From Streptomyces mirabilis (lineage in GTDB: Bacteria; Actinomycetota; Actinomycetes; Streptomycetales; Streptomycetaceae), in contig NZ_JBCJKP010000001.1 of the NCBI RefSeq assembly GCF_039503195.1, positions 7,812,001 through 7,876,000 of the forward strand: a stretch of 64,000 nucleotides of DNA. Direction: 5' to 3'. Below the pieces are notes generated by a model. That model had not been told where the DNA came from. It saw only the letters and a program-made list of their open reading frames with translations, and made no database searches. Below, piece by piece: positions 50,021 through 58,125 of this stretch; the first letter of the stretch is position 1, and each line of letters opens with the position of its first letter. Made by a program: the position numbers and the translations under genes.

Positions 50021-51136
50021 TTACTTGACGCCGAGACCGGCGTCGTCGACCGTGCTCTCGCCCGCGGCCCCCAGGACCTTGTTCAGGAGCGTGAGGTCGT
50101 AGATCCCGTTCAGGTCGGGCTTCTTCAGCAGGCCCGCCTTGACCGCGTGCTCCGCCTCGGTGTTGAGGGTGGAGGCCAGCGGGTCATTGGTGATCTGGAT
50201 GGACTTCCAGGCCGGGTCGAGCACCTTCGCCGGGAGCTCCTTGCCGGAGTCGACCTTCAGCTGGGCGTTGGCCGCGGCCTTCGCCTGGCCGGGGTTGGCG
50301 CTGATCCACTTGTTGGTGTCGACCGAGCCCTTCAGCACGGCCTCGACGACCTTCGGGTGCTCCTTGAGGAACTTCTGCGACACGATGATGTTCGTGATCA
50401 CGAACTTCTTGTCGGGCCACAGGGAGGCCTCGTCGAGCAGTACCTTGCCGCCCTCGGCGACCAGCTTGGACGCGGTCGGCTCCGGCACCCAGGCGCCGTC
50501 GATGGAGCCGGACCTGTAGGCGTCGGGGGTGATCTTGTTGTCCGTACGGACGACCGAGACGTCGCCCTTGCCGCTCTGCGCGTCGACCTTCCAGCCCTGG
50601 TCCGCGATCCAGTTGAGGAACGCCACGTCCTGCGTGTTGCCGAGCTGCGGGGTCGCGATCTTCTTGCCCTTGACGTCCTTCAGGGACTTGATCTTCTTCG
50701 GGTCCACCACGAGCTTCACACCGCCGGACGCCGAACCGCCGATGATGCGCAGGCTCTTGCCCTGGGACTTGGTGAAGCCGTTGATCGCGGGCGAGGGGCC
50801 GATCCAGCCGATGTCGATCGAGCCCGAGTTCAGCGCCTCGATCTCGGAGGGGCCCGCGTTGAAGGTGGAGTACTCCGCCTTCGTGCCGCCCAGCGCCTTC
50901 TGGAAGAGGCCTTCCTGACGGCCGACCAGCGCGGTCGCGTGCGTGAGGTTGCCGAAGTAGCCGATCTTCACGGTGTCGAGGCCGTCGATCTTCGAGGATC
51001 CGGCGGCGACCTTCTCCTTGGAGGAGGAGTCGCTCTTCGACTCGGAGCCGTAGCTGCAGGCGGCGAGCGCGAGCAGGGGGAGTGCGATGGCGGCGGCTAT
51101 GCCACGGTGTACAAGGTTCGAGCGGATGGCAGGCAC
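50021..51136 (-). CDS. ssuA: Sulfonate-type ABC transporter binding lipoprotein
   Basis: A 371-residue lipoprotein (lipobox LALAAC) of the SsuA/TauA/NMT1 fold: KIGYFGNLTHATALVG at the N-terminus, then GSIDIGWIGPSPAINGF and GKKIATPQLGNTQDVAFL. It hands substrate to the permease. GTG 51136 is the likely start, with AGAGG ten bases upstream. First gene of the importer, 232 bp after cysN. Confidence 0.9.
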   Translation of the reverse strand: MPAIRSNLVHRGIAAAIALPLLALAACSYGSESKSDSSSKEKVAAGSSKIDGLDTVKIGYFGNLTHATALVGRQEGLFQKALGGTKAEYSTFNAGPSEIEALNSGSIDIGWIGPSPAINGFTKSQGKSLRIIGGSASGGVKLVVDPKKIKSLKDVKGKKIATPQLGNTQDVAFLNWIADQGWKVDAQSGKGDVSVVRTDNKITPDAYRSGSIDGAWVPEPTASKLVAEGGKVLLDEASLWPDKKFVITNIIVSQKFLKEHPKVVEAVLKGSVDTNKWISANPGQAKAAANAQLKVDSGKELPAKVLDPAWKSIQITNDPLASTLNTEAEHAVKAGLLKKPDLNGIYDLTLLNKVLGAAGESTVDDAGLGVK

Positions 51137-51262
51137 GGGAGGGGTTCCTCTCGTTGGCCCGGCGGTCACGTTCTCAGGTCGTGGCCGGGAGGTCGGCAGG
51201 TCTTCGTCGTCGCATCCGGGACGTCGGGTGGGGGGACGGGGCGCGCAGGCAGTGCGCGTACG

Positions 51263-51367
51263 TCATTCCGCACATCGCGCCACTCCGCCCTGCCCGCTGC
51301 CGAGGGCGCCGCTGCCGACGCGGCCGCCCTCCTTGGCGAACGTGGAGTAGAAGTCGGTGGACGTCAT
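51263..51367 (-). CDS. Possible 34-residue protein after cysN
   Basis: A short frame begins with ATG one base after the cysN stop (TGAGATG): MTSTDFYSTFAKEGGRVG and a Gly/Ser tail ending CAE. Its first 28 codons have C or G at nearly every third position, as real genes here do. There is no separate ribosome site; re-initiation after cysN would be needed. It may be a real small protein or the degraded start of one. I do not recognise it. Confidence 0.35.
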   Translation of the reverse strand: MTSTDFYSTFAKEGGRVGSGALGSGQGGVARCAE

Positions 51368-51368
51368 C

Positions 51369-52724
51369 TCAGAAGTCCCACCCGTCGTCGTCGCCCTCGT
51401 CCTTGACCGGCTGCGGCGCGGCGAACGACTCGCCGACCATGCCCGCGGTCAGCGTGGTGCCGTCCGCCGGGTCGATCAGGATGAACGCGCCGGTGCGCCG
51501 GGAGTCGGCGTACGAGTCGAGCGGAAGCGGCTCGGCGGCACGGATCTTGACGCGGCCGATGTCGTTGGCGACCAACTGACCCGGGTGCGGGTGCAGCGAC
51601 AGGTCGTCGAGCGTCAGCCGGGACGGGATGTCCTTGACGATCGCCTTCACCGTGCGGGTGCCGTGCTTGAGCAGCACCCGGTGGCCGACGGTGAGCGGCT
51701 GGTCGGCCACGTGGCAGACGGTCGCCTCGACGTCCTGCGTGGTCGGGGGCGCGTCCTTGCTCGGCACGATCAGGTCACCGCGCGAGACGTCGATGTCGTC
51801 CTCCAGCAGGAGGGTCACCGACTGCGGGGTCCACGCCACGTCGACCTGCTTGCCCAGCAGATCGATCCCGGCGACCTTCGTGGTGCGCCCGGAGGGCAGC
51901 ACGGTCACACTCTCGCCGACCCGGAAGCTACCGGCGGCGATCTGACCGGCGTACCCCCGGTAGTCGGGGTGCTCGGCGGTCTGCGGGCGGATCACGTACT
52001 GCACGGGCAGACGGGCGTGGCAGTGCCCCAGGTCGTGGCTGACCGGGACCGTCTCCAGGTGCTCCAGGACCGTCGGGCCGCCGTACCAGTCCATGTTCGC
52101 GGAGGCGTCCACCACGTTGTCACCGGCGAGCGCCGAGATCGGGATCGCGGTGATCTCGGGAACGCCCAGCTCGGAGGCGTACGCCGTGAACTCCTCGGCG
52201 ATCGCGGCGAAGACGGACTCCTTGTACTCGACGAGGTCCATCTTGTTGACGGCGAGGACCACGTGCGGGACACGCAGCAGCGCGGCGACGGCCGCGTGCC
52301 GACGGGTCTGCTCGATGACGCCGTTGCGGGCGTCGACGAGGACGACGGCCAGGTCGGCGGTCGAGGCGCCGGTGACCATGTTCCGGGTGTACTGCACGTG
52401 CCCGGGGGTGTCGGCGAGGATGAACCGGCGGCGCGCCGTCGCGAAGTAGCGGTAGGCGACGTCGATGGTGATGCCCTGCTCGCGCTCGGCGCGCAGGCCG
52501 TCGGTGAGGAGAGCGAGGTCGGGGGCGTCCTGGCCCCGGCTCGCCGAGACGCGCTCCACGGCCTCCAACTGGTCCGTCAGGACCGACTTGGAGTCGTGCA
52601 GCAGCCGTCCGACCAGCGTGGACTTGCCGTCGTCGACGGAGCCGGCGGTCGCGAAGCGCAGGAGCGTGGTCGCCGACAACTGCTCGACCGACAGCGGCTC
52701 GGTGGGTTCGGTGGTGCTGGTCAT
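51369..52724 (-). CDS. cysN: Sulfate adenylyltransferase subunit 1 (GTPase)
   Basis: A 451-residue GTPase subunit that drives ATP + sulfate to adenosine phosphosulfate by GTP hydrolysis, in complex with CysD. G motifs: GSVDDGKSTLVG (P loop), DTPGHVQY (G3), VNKMDLVE (G4), followed by EF-Tu-like beta barrels. No APS-kinase domain is fused, in keeping with the separate cysC. It begins 2 bp after the cysD stop. Confidence 0.96.
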   Translation of the reverse strand: MTSTTEPTEPLSVEQLSATTLLRFATAGSVDDGKSTLVGRLLHDSKSVLTDQLEAVERVSASRGQDAPDLALLTDGLRAEREQGITIDVAYRYFATARRRFILADTPGHVQYTRNMVTGASTADLAVVLVDARNGVIEQTRRHAAVAALLRVPHVVLAVNKMDLVEYKESVFAAIAEEFTAYASELGVPEITAIPISALAGDNVVDASANMDWYGGPTVLEHLETVPVSHDLGHCHARLPVQYVIRPQTAEHPDYRGYAGQIAAGSFRVGESVTVLPSGRTTKVAGIDLLGKQVDVAWTPQSVTLLLEDDIDVSRGDLIVPSKDAPPTTQDVEATVCHVADQPLTVGHRVLLKHGTRTVKAIVKDIPSRLTLDDLSLHPHPGQLVANDIGRVKIRAAEPLPLDSYADSRRTGAFILIDPADGTTLTAGMVGESFAAPQPVKDEGDDDGWDF

Positions 52725-52726
52725 GT

Positions 52727-53665
52727 CTAGAAGTACCCCTCACGCTTGCGGTCTTCCATCGCGGCCTCGGACATCTTGTCGTCGGCGCGGGTGGCGCCCC
52801 GCTCGGTGAGCCGGGAGGCGGCGATCTCGGCGATCACGGCGTCCAGCGTGGTCGCGTCGGAGTCGACGGCGCCGGTGCAGGACATGTCGCCGACGGTCCG
52901 GTAGCGGACGAGCCGCTTCTCGACCGTCTCGCCGTCCTTGGGTCCGCCCCACTCACCGGCGGTCAGCCACATGTTCGACCGCTGGAAGACCTCGCGCTCG
53001 TGCGCGAAGTAGATGTCGGGCAGTTCGATGCCTTCGCGGGCGATGTACTGCCAGACGTCCAGTTCGGTCCAGTTGGAGAGGGGGAAGACGCGGACGTGTT
53101 CGCCGGGTGCGTGGCGGCCGTTGTAGAGCTGCCACAGTTCGGGGCGCTGGCGGCGGGGGTCCCACTGGGAGAACTCGTCGCGCAGGGAGAAGACGCGTTC
53201 TTTCGCGCGGGCCTTCTCCTCGTCGCGGCGTCCGCCGCCGAAGACGGCGTCGAAGCGTTCGGACTGGATCTTCTCGGTGAGGGGCACGGTCTGCAGGGGG
53301 TTGCGGGTGCCGTCGGGGCGTTCGCGCAGGACTCCGCGGTCGATGTAGTCCTGCACGGAGGCGATGTGCAGCCGCAGTCCGTGCTTTTCCACGGTCCGGT
53401 CGCGGTATTCGAGGACTTCGGGGAAGTTGTGTCCGGTGTCGACGTGCAGCAGGGTGAAGGGGATCGCGGCGGGGGCGAAGGCCTTCAGGGCGAGGTGCAG
53501 CATGACGATGGAGTCCTTGCCGCCGGAGAAGAGGATCACCGGCCGTTCGAACTCGCCCGCGACCTCACGGAAGATGTGGACCGCCTCGGACTCCAGGGCG
53601 TCCAGGTGCGAGAGCGCGTACGGGCTGCTGTCCGTCTCCTCGGAGACACTGGCGACGGTCGTCAT
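52727..53665 (-). CDS. cysD: Sulfate adenylyltransferase subunit 2
   Basis: A 312-residue subunit with the PP-loop SGGKDSIVMLHLA (ATP-binding), and HVDTGHNFPEVLEYRD, VFGGGRRDEEKARAKER. It catalyses adenylylation of sulfate with CysN. AAAGGGG precedes ATG 53665, which overlaps the cysC stop by ATGA. Confidence 0.97.
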   Translation of the reverse strand: MTTVASVSEETDSSPYALSHLDALESEAVHIFREVAGEFERPVILFSGGKDSIVMLHLALKAFAPAAIPFTLLHVDTGHNFPEVLEYRDRTVEKHGLRLHIASVQDYIDRGVLRERPDGTRNPLQTVPLTEKIQSERFDAVFGGGRRDEEKARAKERVFSLRDEFSQWDPRRQRPELWQLYNGRHAPGEHVRVFPLSNWTELDVWQYIAREGIELPDIYFAHEREVFQRSNMWLTAGEWGGPKDGETVEKRLVRYRTVGDMSCTGAVDSDATTLDAVIAEIAASRLTERGATRADDKMSEAAMEDRKREGYF

Positions 53666-54234
53666 GCGAGACCCCTTTCGGTGAGCAGCGCATGGAGCGC
53701 GGCCGCGGACTCCTGCACGGACTGGGTGTGCGACTCGATGCGCAGATCGGGCGACGCGGGCTCCTCGTACGGGTCGTCGACGCCGGTCAGCCCCGAGATC
53801 TCCCCCGCGGCCTGCTTGGCGTACAGCCCCTTCACGTCGCGCACGGAGCAGACCTCGACCGGCGTCGCCACGTGCACCTCCAGGTACGGGGTGCCGCCGG
53901 TCCGGTGACGCTTGCGGACCGCCTCGCGGCTGTCGGCGTACGGCGCGATCACCGGGACGAGCGCCTTGACGCCGTTGCGGGAGAGCAGCTCGGCGAGGAA
54001 ACCGATCCGCTGCACGTTCGTGTCGCGGTCCTCGCGCGAGAAACCGAGGCCCGACGAGAGGAACTCGCGGATCTCGTCGCCGTCGAGCACCTCGACGCGG
54101 TGGCCCTCGTCGCGCAGCCGGCCGGCCAGCTCGTACGCGATGGTGGTCTTGCCGGCGCTCGGCAGACCCGTGAGCCAGATGGTGGCTCCGGTCGTCACTT
54201 GCTGCTCCTGGGAGATCTGGGTGGTCGTGGTCAT
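53662..54234 (-). CDS. cysC: Adenylylsulfate kinase
   Basis: A 190-residue kinase that phosphorylates APS to PAPS. Walker A: LTGLPSAGKTTIA; DGDEIREFLSSGLGFSREDRDTN and the substrate loop DVKGLYAKQ are conserved. Because the adjacent cysH has the features of an APS-type reductase, PAPS may be used mainly for sulfation of metabolites. The start overlaps the cysH stop by four bases. Confidence 0.96.
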   Translation of the reverse strand: MTTTTQISQEQQVTTGATIWLTGLPSAGKTTIAYELAGRLRDEGHRVEVLDGDEIREFLSSGLGFSREDRDTNVQRIGFLAELLSRNGVKALVPVIAPYADSREAVRKRHRTGGTPYLEVHVATPVEVCSVRDVKGLYAKQAAGEISGLTGVDDPYEEPASPDLRIESHTQSVQESAAALHALLTERGLA

Positions 54235-54986
54235 CCGTGCAGCCCGCACTCGGTCTTGGACCGTCCCGCCCAGCGGCCGGCGCGGGCGTCCTCGCCCTCC
54301 AGCACACGGCGGGTGCAGGGCGCGCAGCCGACGGATGCGTAGCCGTCCATCAGCAGCGGGTTGGTGAGGACGCCGTGCTCGGCGACGTACGCGTCCACGT
54401 CGTCCTGCGTCCAGCGGGCGATCGGCGAGATCTTGACCTTCTGCCGCTTCTCGTCCCAGCCGACGACCGGGGTGTTCGCCCGGGTCGGGGACTCGTCGCG
54501 GCGCAGTCCGGTCGCCCAGGCGTCGTACCTGGTCAGGCCCTCTTCCAGGGGCTTGACCTTGCGCAGGGCGCAGCACAGGTCGGGGTCGCGGTCGTGCAGC
54601 TTGGGGCCGTACTCGGCGTCCTGCTCGGCGACGGTCCGGCGCGGGGTGAGGGTGATGACGTTGACGTCCATCACGGCCTCGACCGCGTCCCGGGTGCCGA
54701 TGGTCTCGGGGAAGTGGTAGCCGGTGTCGAGGAAGACCACGTCGACTTGGCTGTCGCCCGGCTGGGCGCGGGAGGCGAGGTGGGCGACGACCGCGTCCTC
54801 CATGGAGGAGGTCACGCAGAACGTCTTGCCGAAGGTCTCGACGGCCCACTGGAGGATCTCCAGGGCCGAGGCGTCCTCGAGGTCGCGCCCCGCCTGCTCG
54901 GCGAGGCGCTTCAGGTCCTCGGCCGTACGGCCTTCCCGGTCTTCCCGGCCTTCCCGGTCTCCCCGGTCTTTCTGAATCGTCGTCAT
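54231..54986 (-). CDS. cysH: Assimilatory APS (PAPS) reductase
   Basis: A 251-residue reductase producing sulfite. VTSSMEDAVVAHL is the PP-loop-like site; LCCALRKVKPL and VGCAPCTRR carry the four Cys (CC..CxxC) that bind a 4Fe-4S cluster, the mark of APS-reducing types; TECGLH holds the catalytic Cys. The N-terminus has an odd charged tandem, DREGREDREGR. ATG 54986 overlaps the preceding mini-gene by ATGA. Confidence 0.96.
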   Translation of the reverse strand: MTTIQKDRGDREGREDREGRTAEDLKRLAEQAGRDLEDASALEILQWAVETFGKTFCVTSSMEDAVVAHLASRAQPGDSQVDVVFLDTGYHFPETIGTRDAVEAVMDVNVITLTPRRTVAEQDAEYGPKLHDRDPDLCCALRKVKPLEEGLTRYDAWATGLRRDESPTRANTPVVGWDEKRQKVKISPIARWTQDDVDAYVAEHGVLTNPLLMDGYASVGCAPCTRRVLEGEDARAGRWAGRSKTECGLHG

Positions 54987-55162
54987 ATCTCGTCCCCTCC
55001 ACCTTCGTTGCGCTGAACCCCACGGGCGAGCAGCCCGAGGAACTTCAACTGGAAGGCTCGGTTGCACGCCGCGCATTCCCACGCGCCGTGGCCCTGTTCG
55101 CTCGGACGGAGGTCTTCGTCGCCGCAGTAGGGGCAGTAGAAGGGAGCCGCTCGCTCGCTCAC
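54983..55162 (-). CDS. CxxC mini-protein between sulfite reductase and cysH
   Basis: A 59-residue protein: FYCPYCGDEDLRPSEQG, then WECAACNRAFQLKF. The two CxxC pairs form a zinc ribbon or small rubredoxin-like metal site. It overlaps the sulfite reductase stop (GTGA) and the cysH start (ATGA), so it is translated as part of the operon. Its position suggests an electron-transfer, chaperone or regulatory role in sulfite/APS reduction; that is inference. Confidence 0.85.
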   Translation of the reverse strand: MSERAAPFYCPYCGDEDLRPSEQGHGAWECAACNRAFQLKFLGLLARGVQRNEGGGDEI

Positions 55163-56853
55163 GACAGCGACTCCTCGTCGGCACGGGCGGCCCAGGTGGC
55201 GAAGCGCTCGTCGTCCTCGCGCTCCGCCTGGAAGCGCTTGAGGACCCGCTCGATGTAGTCGGGAAGCTCGTCCGAGGTGACCTTCAGGCCACGGACCTTG
55301 CGGCCGAAGCCGGCCTCCAGGCCGAGCGCTCCGCCCAGGTGCACCTGGAAGCCCTCGACCTGCTCGCCCTGGTCGTTCAGGACCAGCTGGCCCTTGAGAC
55401 CGATGTCCGCGACCTGGATACGGGCGCAGGCGTTCGGGCAGCCGTTGATGTTGATGGTGATGGGCTCTTCGAACTCGGGGATGCGGCGCTCGAGTTCGTC
55501 GATCAGGGAAGCACCGCGCGCCTTGGTCTCGACGATCGCGAGCTTGCAGTACTCGATGCCGGTGCAGGCCATCGTGCCGCGCCGGAAGGTGGAGGGCCTG
55601 ACGGTCAGGTCGAGGGCTTCGAGGCCCTCCACCAGCGAGTCGATCTGGTCCTCCGTCACGTCGAGCACGATCATCTTCTGCTCGACGGTGGTGCGCAGCC
55701 GGCCCGAGCCGTGTGCCGCGGCCAGCTCGGCGATCTTCGTGAGGGTAGTGCCGTCCACGCGGCCGACGCGCGGCGCGAAGCCGACGTAGAAGCGGCCGTC
55801 CTGCTGGCGGTGCACACCGACGTGGTCGCGCCAGCGGGCGACCGGCTGGTCGGGGGCCGGGCCGTCGACGAGCTTCCGCTCGAGGTACTCGTCCTCCAGG
55901 ATCTGACGGAACTTCTCCACGCCCCAGTCGGCGACCAGGAACTTCAGACGGGCGCGGGTGCGCAGGCGCCGGTAGCCGTAGTCGCGGAAGATCGAGATGA
56001 CGCCCTCGTAGACGTCCGGGACCTCGTCCAGCGGGACCCAGGCGCCGAGGCGCTGGCCGATCTTGGGGTTGGTGGAGAGGCCGCCGCCGACCCAGAGGTC
56101 GAAGCCGGGGCCGCGCTCCGGGTGGTTCACGCCGACGAAGGCGACGTCGTTGATCTCGTGCGCCACGTCGAGCAGCGGCGAGCCGGAGATCGCGGACTTG
56201 AACTTGCGGGGCAGGTTCGAGAAGTCCTTGTTGCCGATGATCCGGCGGTGGATCTCGTCGATGGCCGGGGTGCCGTCAATGATCTCGTCCTCGGCGATGC
56301 CGGCGACGGGCGAGCCGAGGATGACGCGGGGCGTGTCACCGCAGGCCTCGGTGGTGGACAGCCCGACGGCTTCGAGCCGGTTCCAGATCTCGGGGACGTC
56401 CTCGATGCGGATCCAGTGGTACTGCACGTTCTGGCGGTCGGTGAGGTCGGCGGTGCCGCGCGCGAACTCCTGCGAGATCTCGCCGATGACGCGCAGTTGG
56501 TCGGTGGTCAGCCGGCCGCCGTCGATGCGGACGCGCAGCATGAAGTACTTGTCGTCCAGCTCCTCCGGCTCCAGGATCGCGGTCTTGCCGCCGTCGATCC
56601 CGGGCTTGCGCTGGGTGTACAGCCCCCACCAGCGCATGCGTCCACGAAGGTCGTTGGGGTCGATCGAGTCGAAGCCGCGCTTCGAGTAGATCGTCTCAAT
56701 GCGTGTCCGCACATTGAGACCGTCGTCGTCCTTCTTGAACTGTTCGTTTCCGTTGAGCGGGGTGAAGTGACCCACGGCCCACTGACCCTCGCCGCGGTGA
56801 CGACTCACCTTGCGGCGGGGCGCGGCGGCGGGATTCTGCGGGGTGGCGGCCAT
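55159..56853 (-). CDS. sir: Ferredoxin-dependent sulfite (or nitrite) reductase
   Basis: A 564-residue siroheme/4Fe-4S enzyme that reduces sulfite to sulfide with six electrons. Cluster Cys are in RRGTMACTGIEYCKL (CxxxxxC) and NGCPNACAR (CxxxC). The duplicated ferredoxin-reductase halves are complete. Its operon partners (cysH-C-D-N) make sulfite rather than nitrite the substrate. ATG 56853 has GAAGGA ten bases upstream; an upstream in-frame extension is not coding. It is the first large gene of the operon, behind the leader peptide. Confidence 0.95.
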   Translation of the reverse strand: MAATPQNPAAAPRRKVSRHRGEGQWAVGHFTPLNGNEQFKKDDDGLNVRTRIETIYSKRGFDSIDPNDLRGRMRWWGLYTQRKPGIDGGKTAILEPEELDDKYFMLRVRIDGGRLTTDQLRVIGEISQEFARGTADLTDRQNVQYHWIRIEDVPEIWNRLEAVGLSTTEACGDTPRVILGSPVAGIAEDEIIDGTPAIDEIHRRIIGNKDFSNLPRKFKSAISGSPLLDVAHEINDVAFVGVNHPERGPGFDLWVGGGLSTNPKIGQRLGAWVPLDEVPDVYEGVISIFRDYGYRRLRTRARLKFLVADWGVEKFRQILEDEYLERKLVDGPAPDQPVARWRDHVGVHRQQDGRFYVGFAPRVGRVDGTTLTKIAELAAAHGSGRLRTTVEQKMIVLDVTEDQIDSLVEGLEALDLTVRPSTFRRGTMACTGIEYCKLAIVETKARGASLIDELERRIPEFEEPITININGCPNACARIQVADIGLKGQLVLNDQGEQVEGFQVHLGGALGLEAGFGRKVRGLKVTSDELPDYIERVLKRFQAEREDDERFATWAARADEESLS

Positions 56854-56986
56854 GGTTGATACGTCCTTCGGGACTGCGGGACAGGAAGGAGAGCGGCTCT
56901 CAACTGCACATATGGGCGCATACGGAAAGTACGCGCGCGTCATCGCGCAGAGGGAGCAAAAGAGAATGTCGGCTGGGCCGGGGCTG

Positions 56987-57070
56987 TCAGCTCGCCGGAC
57001 AGATGGCGCTGGACATGCGGCCGAGGTCGACGTGCCGCCGACTCACCAAGGCAATTCCAGTTCCAGACAT
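56987..57070 (-). CDS. Putative cysteine-type leader peptide
   Basis: A 27-residue frame: MSGTGIALV, then SRRHVDLGRMSSAICPAS. The RRHVDLxR..C pattern is the hallmark of the short 'putative leader peptides' found before sulfur genes in Streptomyces and relatives. The single Cys codon is near the end. Slow translation when cysteinyl-tRNA is scarce could change folding or Rho access downstream, as shown for Cys-rich uORFs in mycobacteria. The ribosome site is weak. Confidence 0.8.
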   Translation of the reverse strand: MSGTGIALVSRRHVDLGRMSSAICPAS

Positions 57071-57108
57071 GACGGAAGCGTGTCACGGGGATCTCGGGCC
57101 AGTCCACC

Positions 57109-57151
57109 GTTATCCATCATGTGGACACCCTTGTCCCGAATCGCGAGACAA
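57109..57151 (-). promoter_or_regulatory. Predicted promoter and operator of the sulfur operon
   Basis: On the minus strand, GGGACA (57137-57132) and GATAAC (57114-57109) are 17 bp apart. An imperfect inverted repeat, TTGTCCCG..CGCGAGACAA (57131-57151), overlaps the -35. Transcription would begin near 57102, about 30 bases before the leader peptide. The regulator is unknown. Confidence 0.45.
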
Positions 57152-57242
57152 AGGTGTTGTCGGTCACACGGCTGGGCAGAAATGGACGATCCGGGGGCCC
57201 GGTGACCGCCCGATGGCGGCCCGAGGGACGGCCCGCGGCAGG

Positions 57243-57815
57243 TCAGACCGCGCGTGCGCCCGGCCAGGGCCCGGGGGTGGCGATCTCCGGCTCCTCCTCC
57301 ACCTTGGTGTCGAAGAGCTTGAAGCCGCGGCGCAGGTAGTTGTCCATCGCGTGCTCCCCGTCCTTGCTGCATGTATGCAGCCAGACCCGCTTCGTCTCGG
57401 GCCGCCCCGGCCAGCGCTCCGCCAGGTCCCAGGCTCGCGCCACCCCGTACGAGAGCAGGTGCCCGCCGATCCGGCGGCCCCGGAAGGCGGGGATCAGTCC
57501 GAAGTACATGACCTCGACGACGCCGTCGTCCTGCGGGTCCAGCTCGACATAGCCTGCGGGCGTTCCCCGGTCGTAGGCGACCCAGGTCTCCACGCCGGGG
57601 CGGTCCAGGACCTCCTGCCACTGCGCGTACGTCCAGCTCAGGCGGTCGGTCCACCGGATGTCTCCGCCCACGGAGGCGTACAGGAAACGGTTGAACTCGG
57701 GTGAGGGGACTTCGGAGCACACGATCCGGACGTCGCCGTCGGGCGTGATCGCGGGGAGCAGGTCGCTCGACGCGGTCTGCTCCAGGGACCAGGTGGTCAC
57801 AGTGACGTTGCTCAT
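57243..57815 (-). CDS. GNAT-family acetyltransferase
   Basis: A 190-residue acetyl-CoA-dependent N-acyltransferase. MYFGLIPAFRGRRIGGHLLSYG near residue 100 is the acetyl-CoA motif (R/Q-x-x-G-x-G/A), and NYLRRGFKLFDTK the closing block. The substrate is unknown. ATG 57815 lacks a good ribosome site. It lies just upstream of the sulfur promoter on the same strand, but separate. Confidence 0.9.
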   Translation of the reverse strand: MSNVTVTTWSLEQTASSDLLPAITPDGDVRIVCSEVPSPEFNRFLYASVGGDIRWTDRLSWTYAQWQEVLDRPGVETWVAYDRGTPAGYVELDPQDDGVVEVMYFGLIPAFRGRRIGGHLLSYGVARAWDLAERWPGRPETKRVWLHTCSKDGEHAMDNYLRRGFKLFDTKVEEEPEIATPGPWPGARAV

Positions 57816-57941
57816 GGGGGCCAGGGAACCACGGGGCTGCGCCGCGCTCCAAAGTGGGCCAGGTGGTCTCGCCCCCGCCGCCCCTACCCGTCCCCTCCCC
57901 GGGTGCTCCGCCCCCAGACCCCCCGCCTGTGTTCTTCGGCT

Positions 57942-57982
57942 GCGGGCCGGTGGGGGCTGGTCGCGCAGTTGCCCGCGCCCCT
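57942..57982. repeat. 41-bp intergenic repeat, copy 1
   Basis: Begins GCGGGCCGGTGGGGGCTGG and continues through TCGCGCAGTTGCCCGCGCC. It matches 58032-58072 at 40 of 41 positions. The GGTGGGGGCTGGTCGCGCAG core is a familiar dispersed intergenic unit of Streptomyces. Confidence 0.9.
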
Positions 57983-58031
57983 CGGGCCGGGGCTGCGCCC
58001 CGGATTCCCCGCCCGCCCGAATCGTTCGGCC

Positions 58032-58072
58032 GCGGGCCGGTGGGGGCTGGTCGCGCAGTTCCCCGCGCCCCT
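58032..58072. repeat. 41-bp intergenic repeat, copy 2
   Basis: Direct copy, 90 bp after copy 1, differing only at 58061 (C for G). The 310-bp gap 57816-58125 otherwise shows no gene. Confidence 0.9.
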
Positions 58073-58125
58073 GAAGACCCCCTGCGGAGCCCCCGAGTGG
58101 GGATGGACGGGTACCGCCGGGGTCC

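Larger units (their letters stand above)
56854..57242 (-). promoter_or_regulatory. Leader region of the sulfur operon
   Basis: 389 bp with no large gene. It contains the predicted promoter (57109-57137), a possible operator (57131-57151), the leader-peptide gene (56987-57070) and about 130 bp to the reductase start, in which GCGCGATGACGCGC (near 56936-56950) can fold. No U-tract terminator is apparent. Confidence 0.5.
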
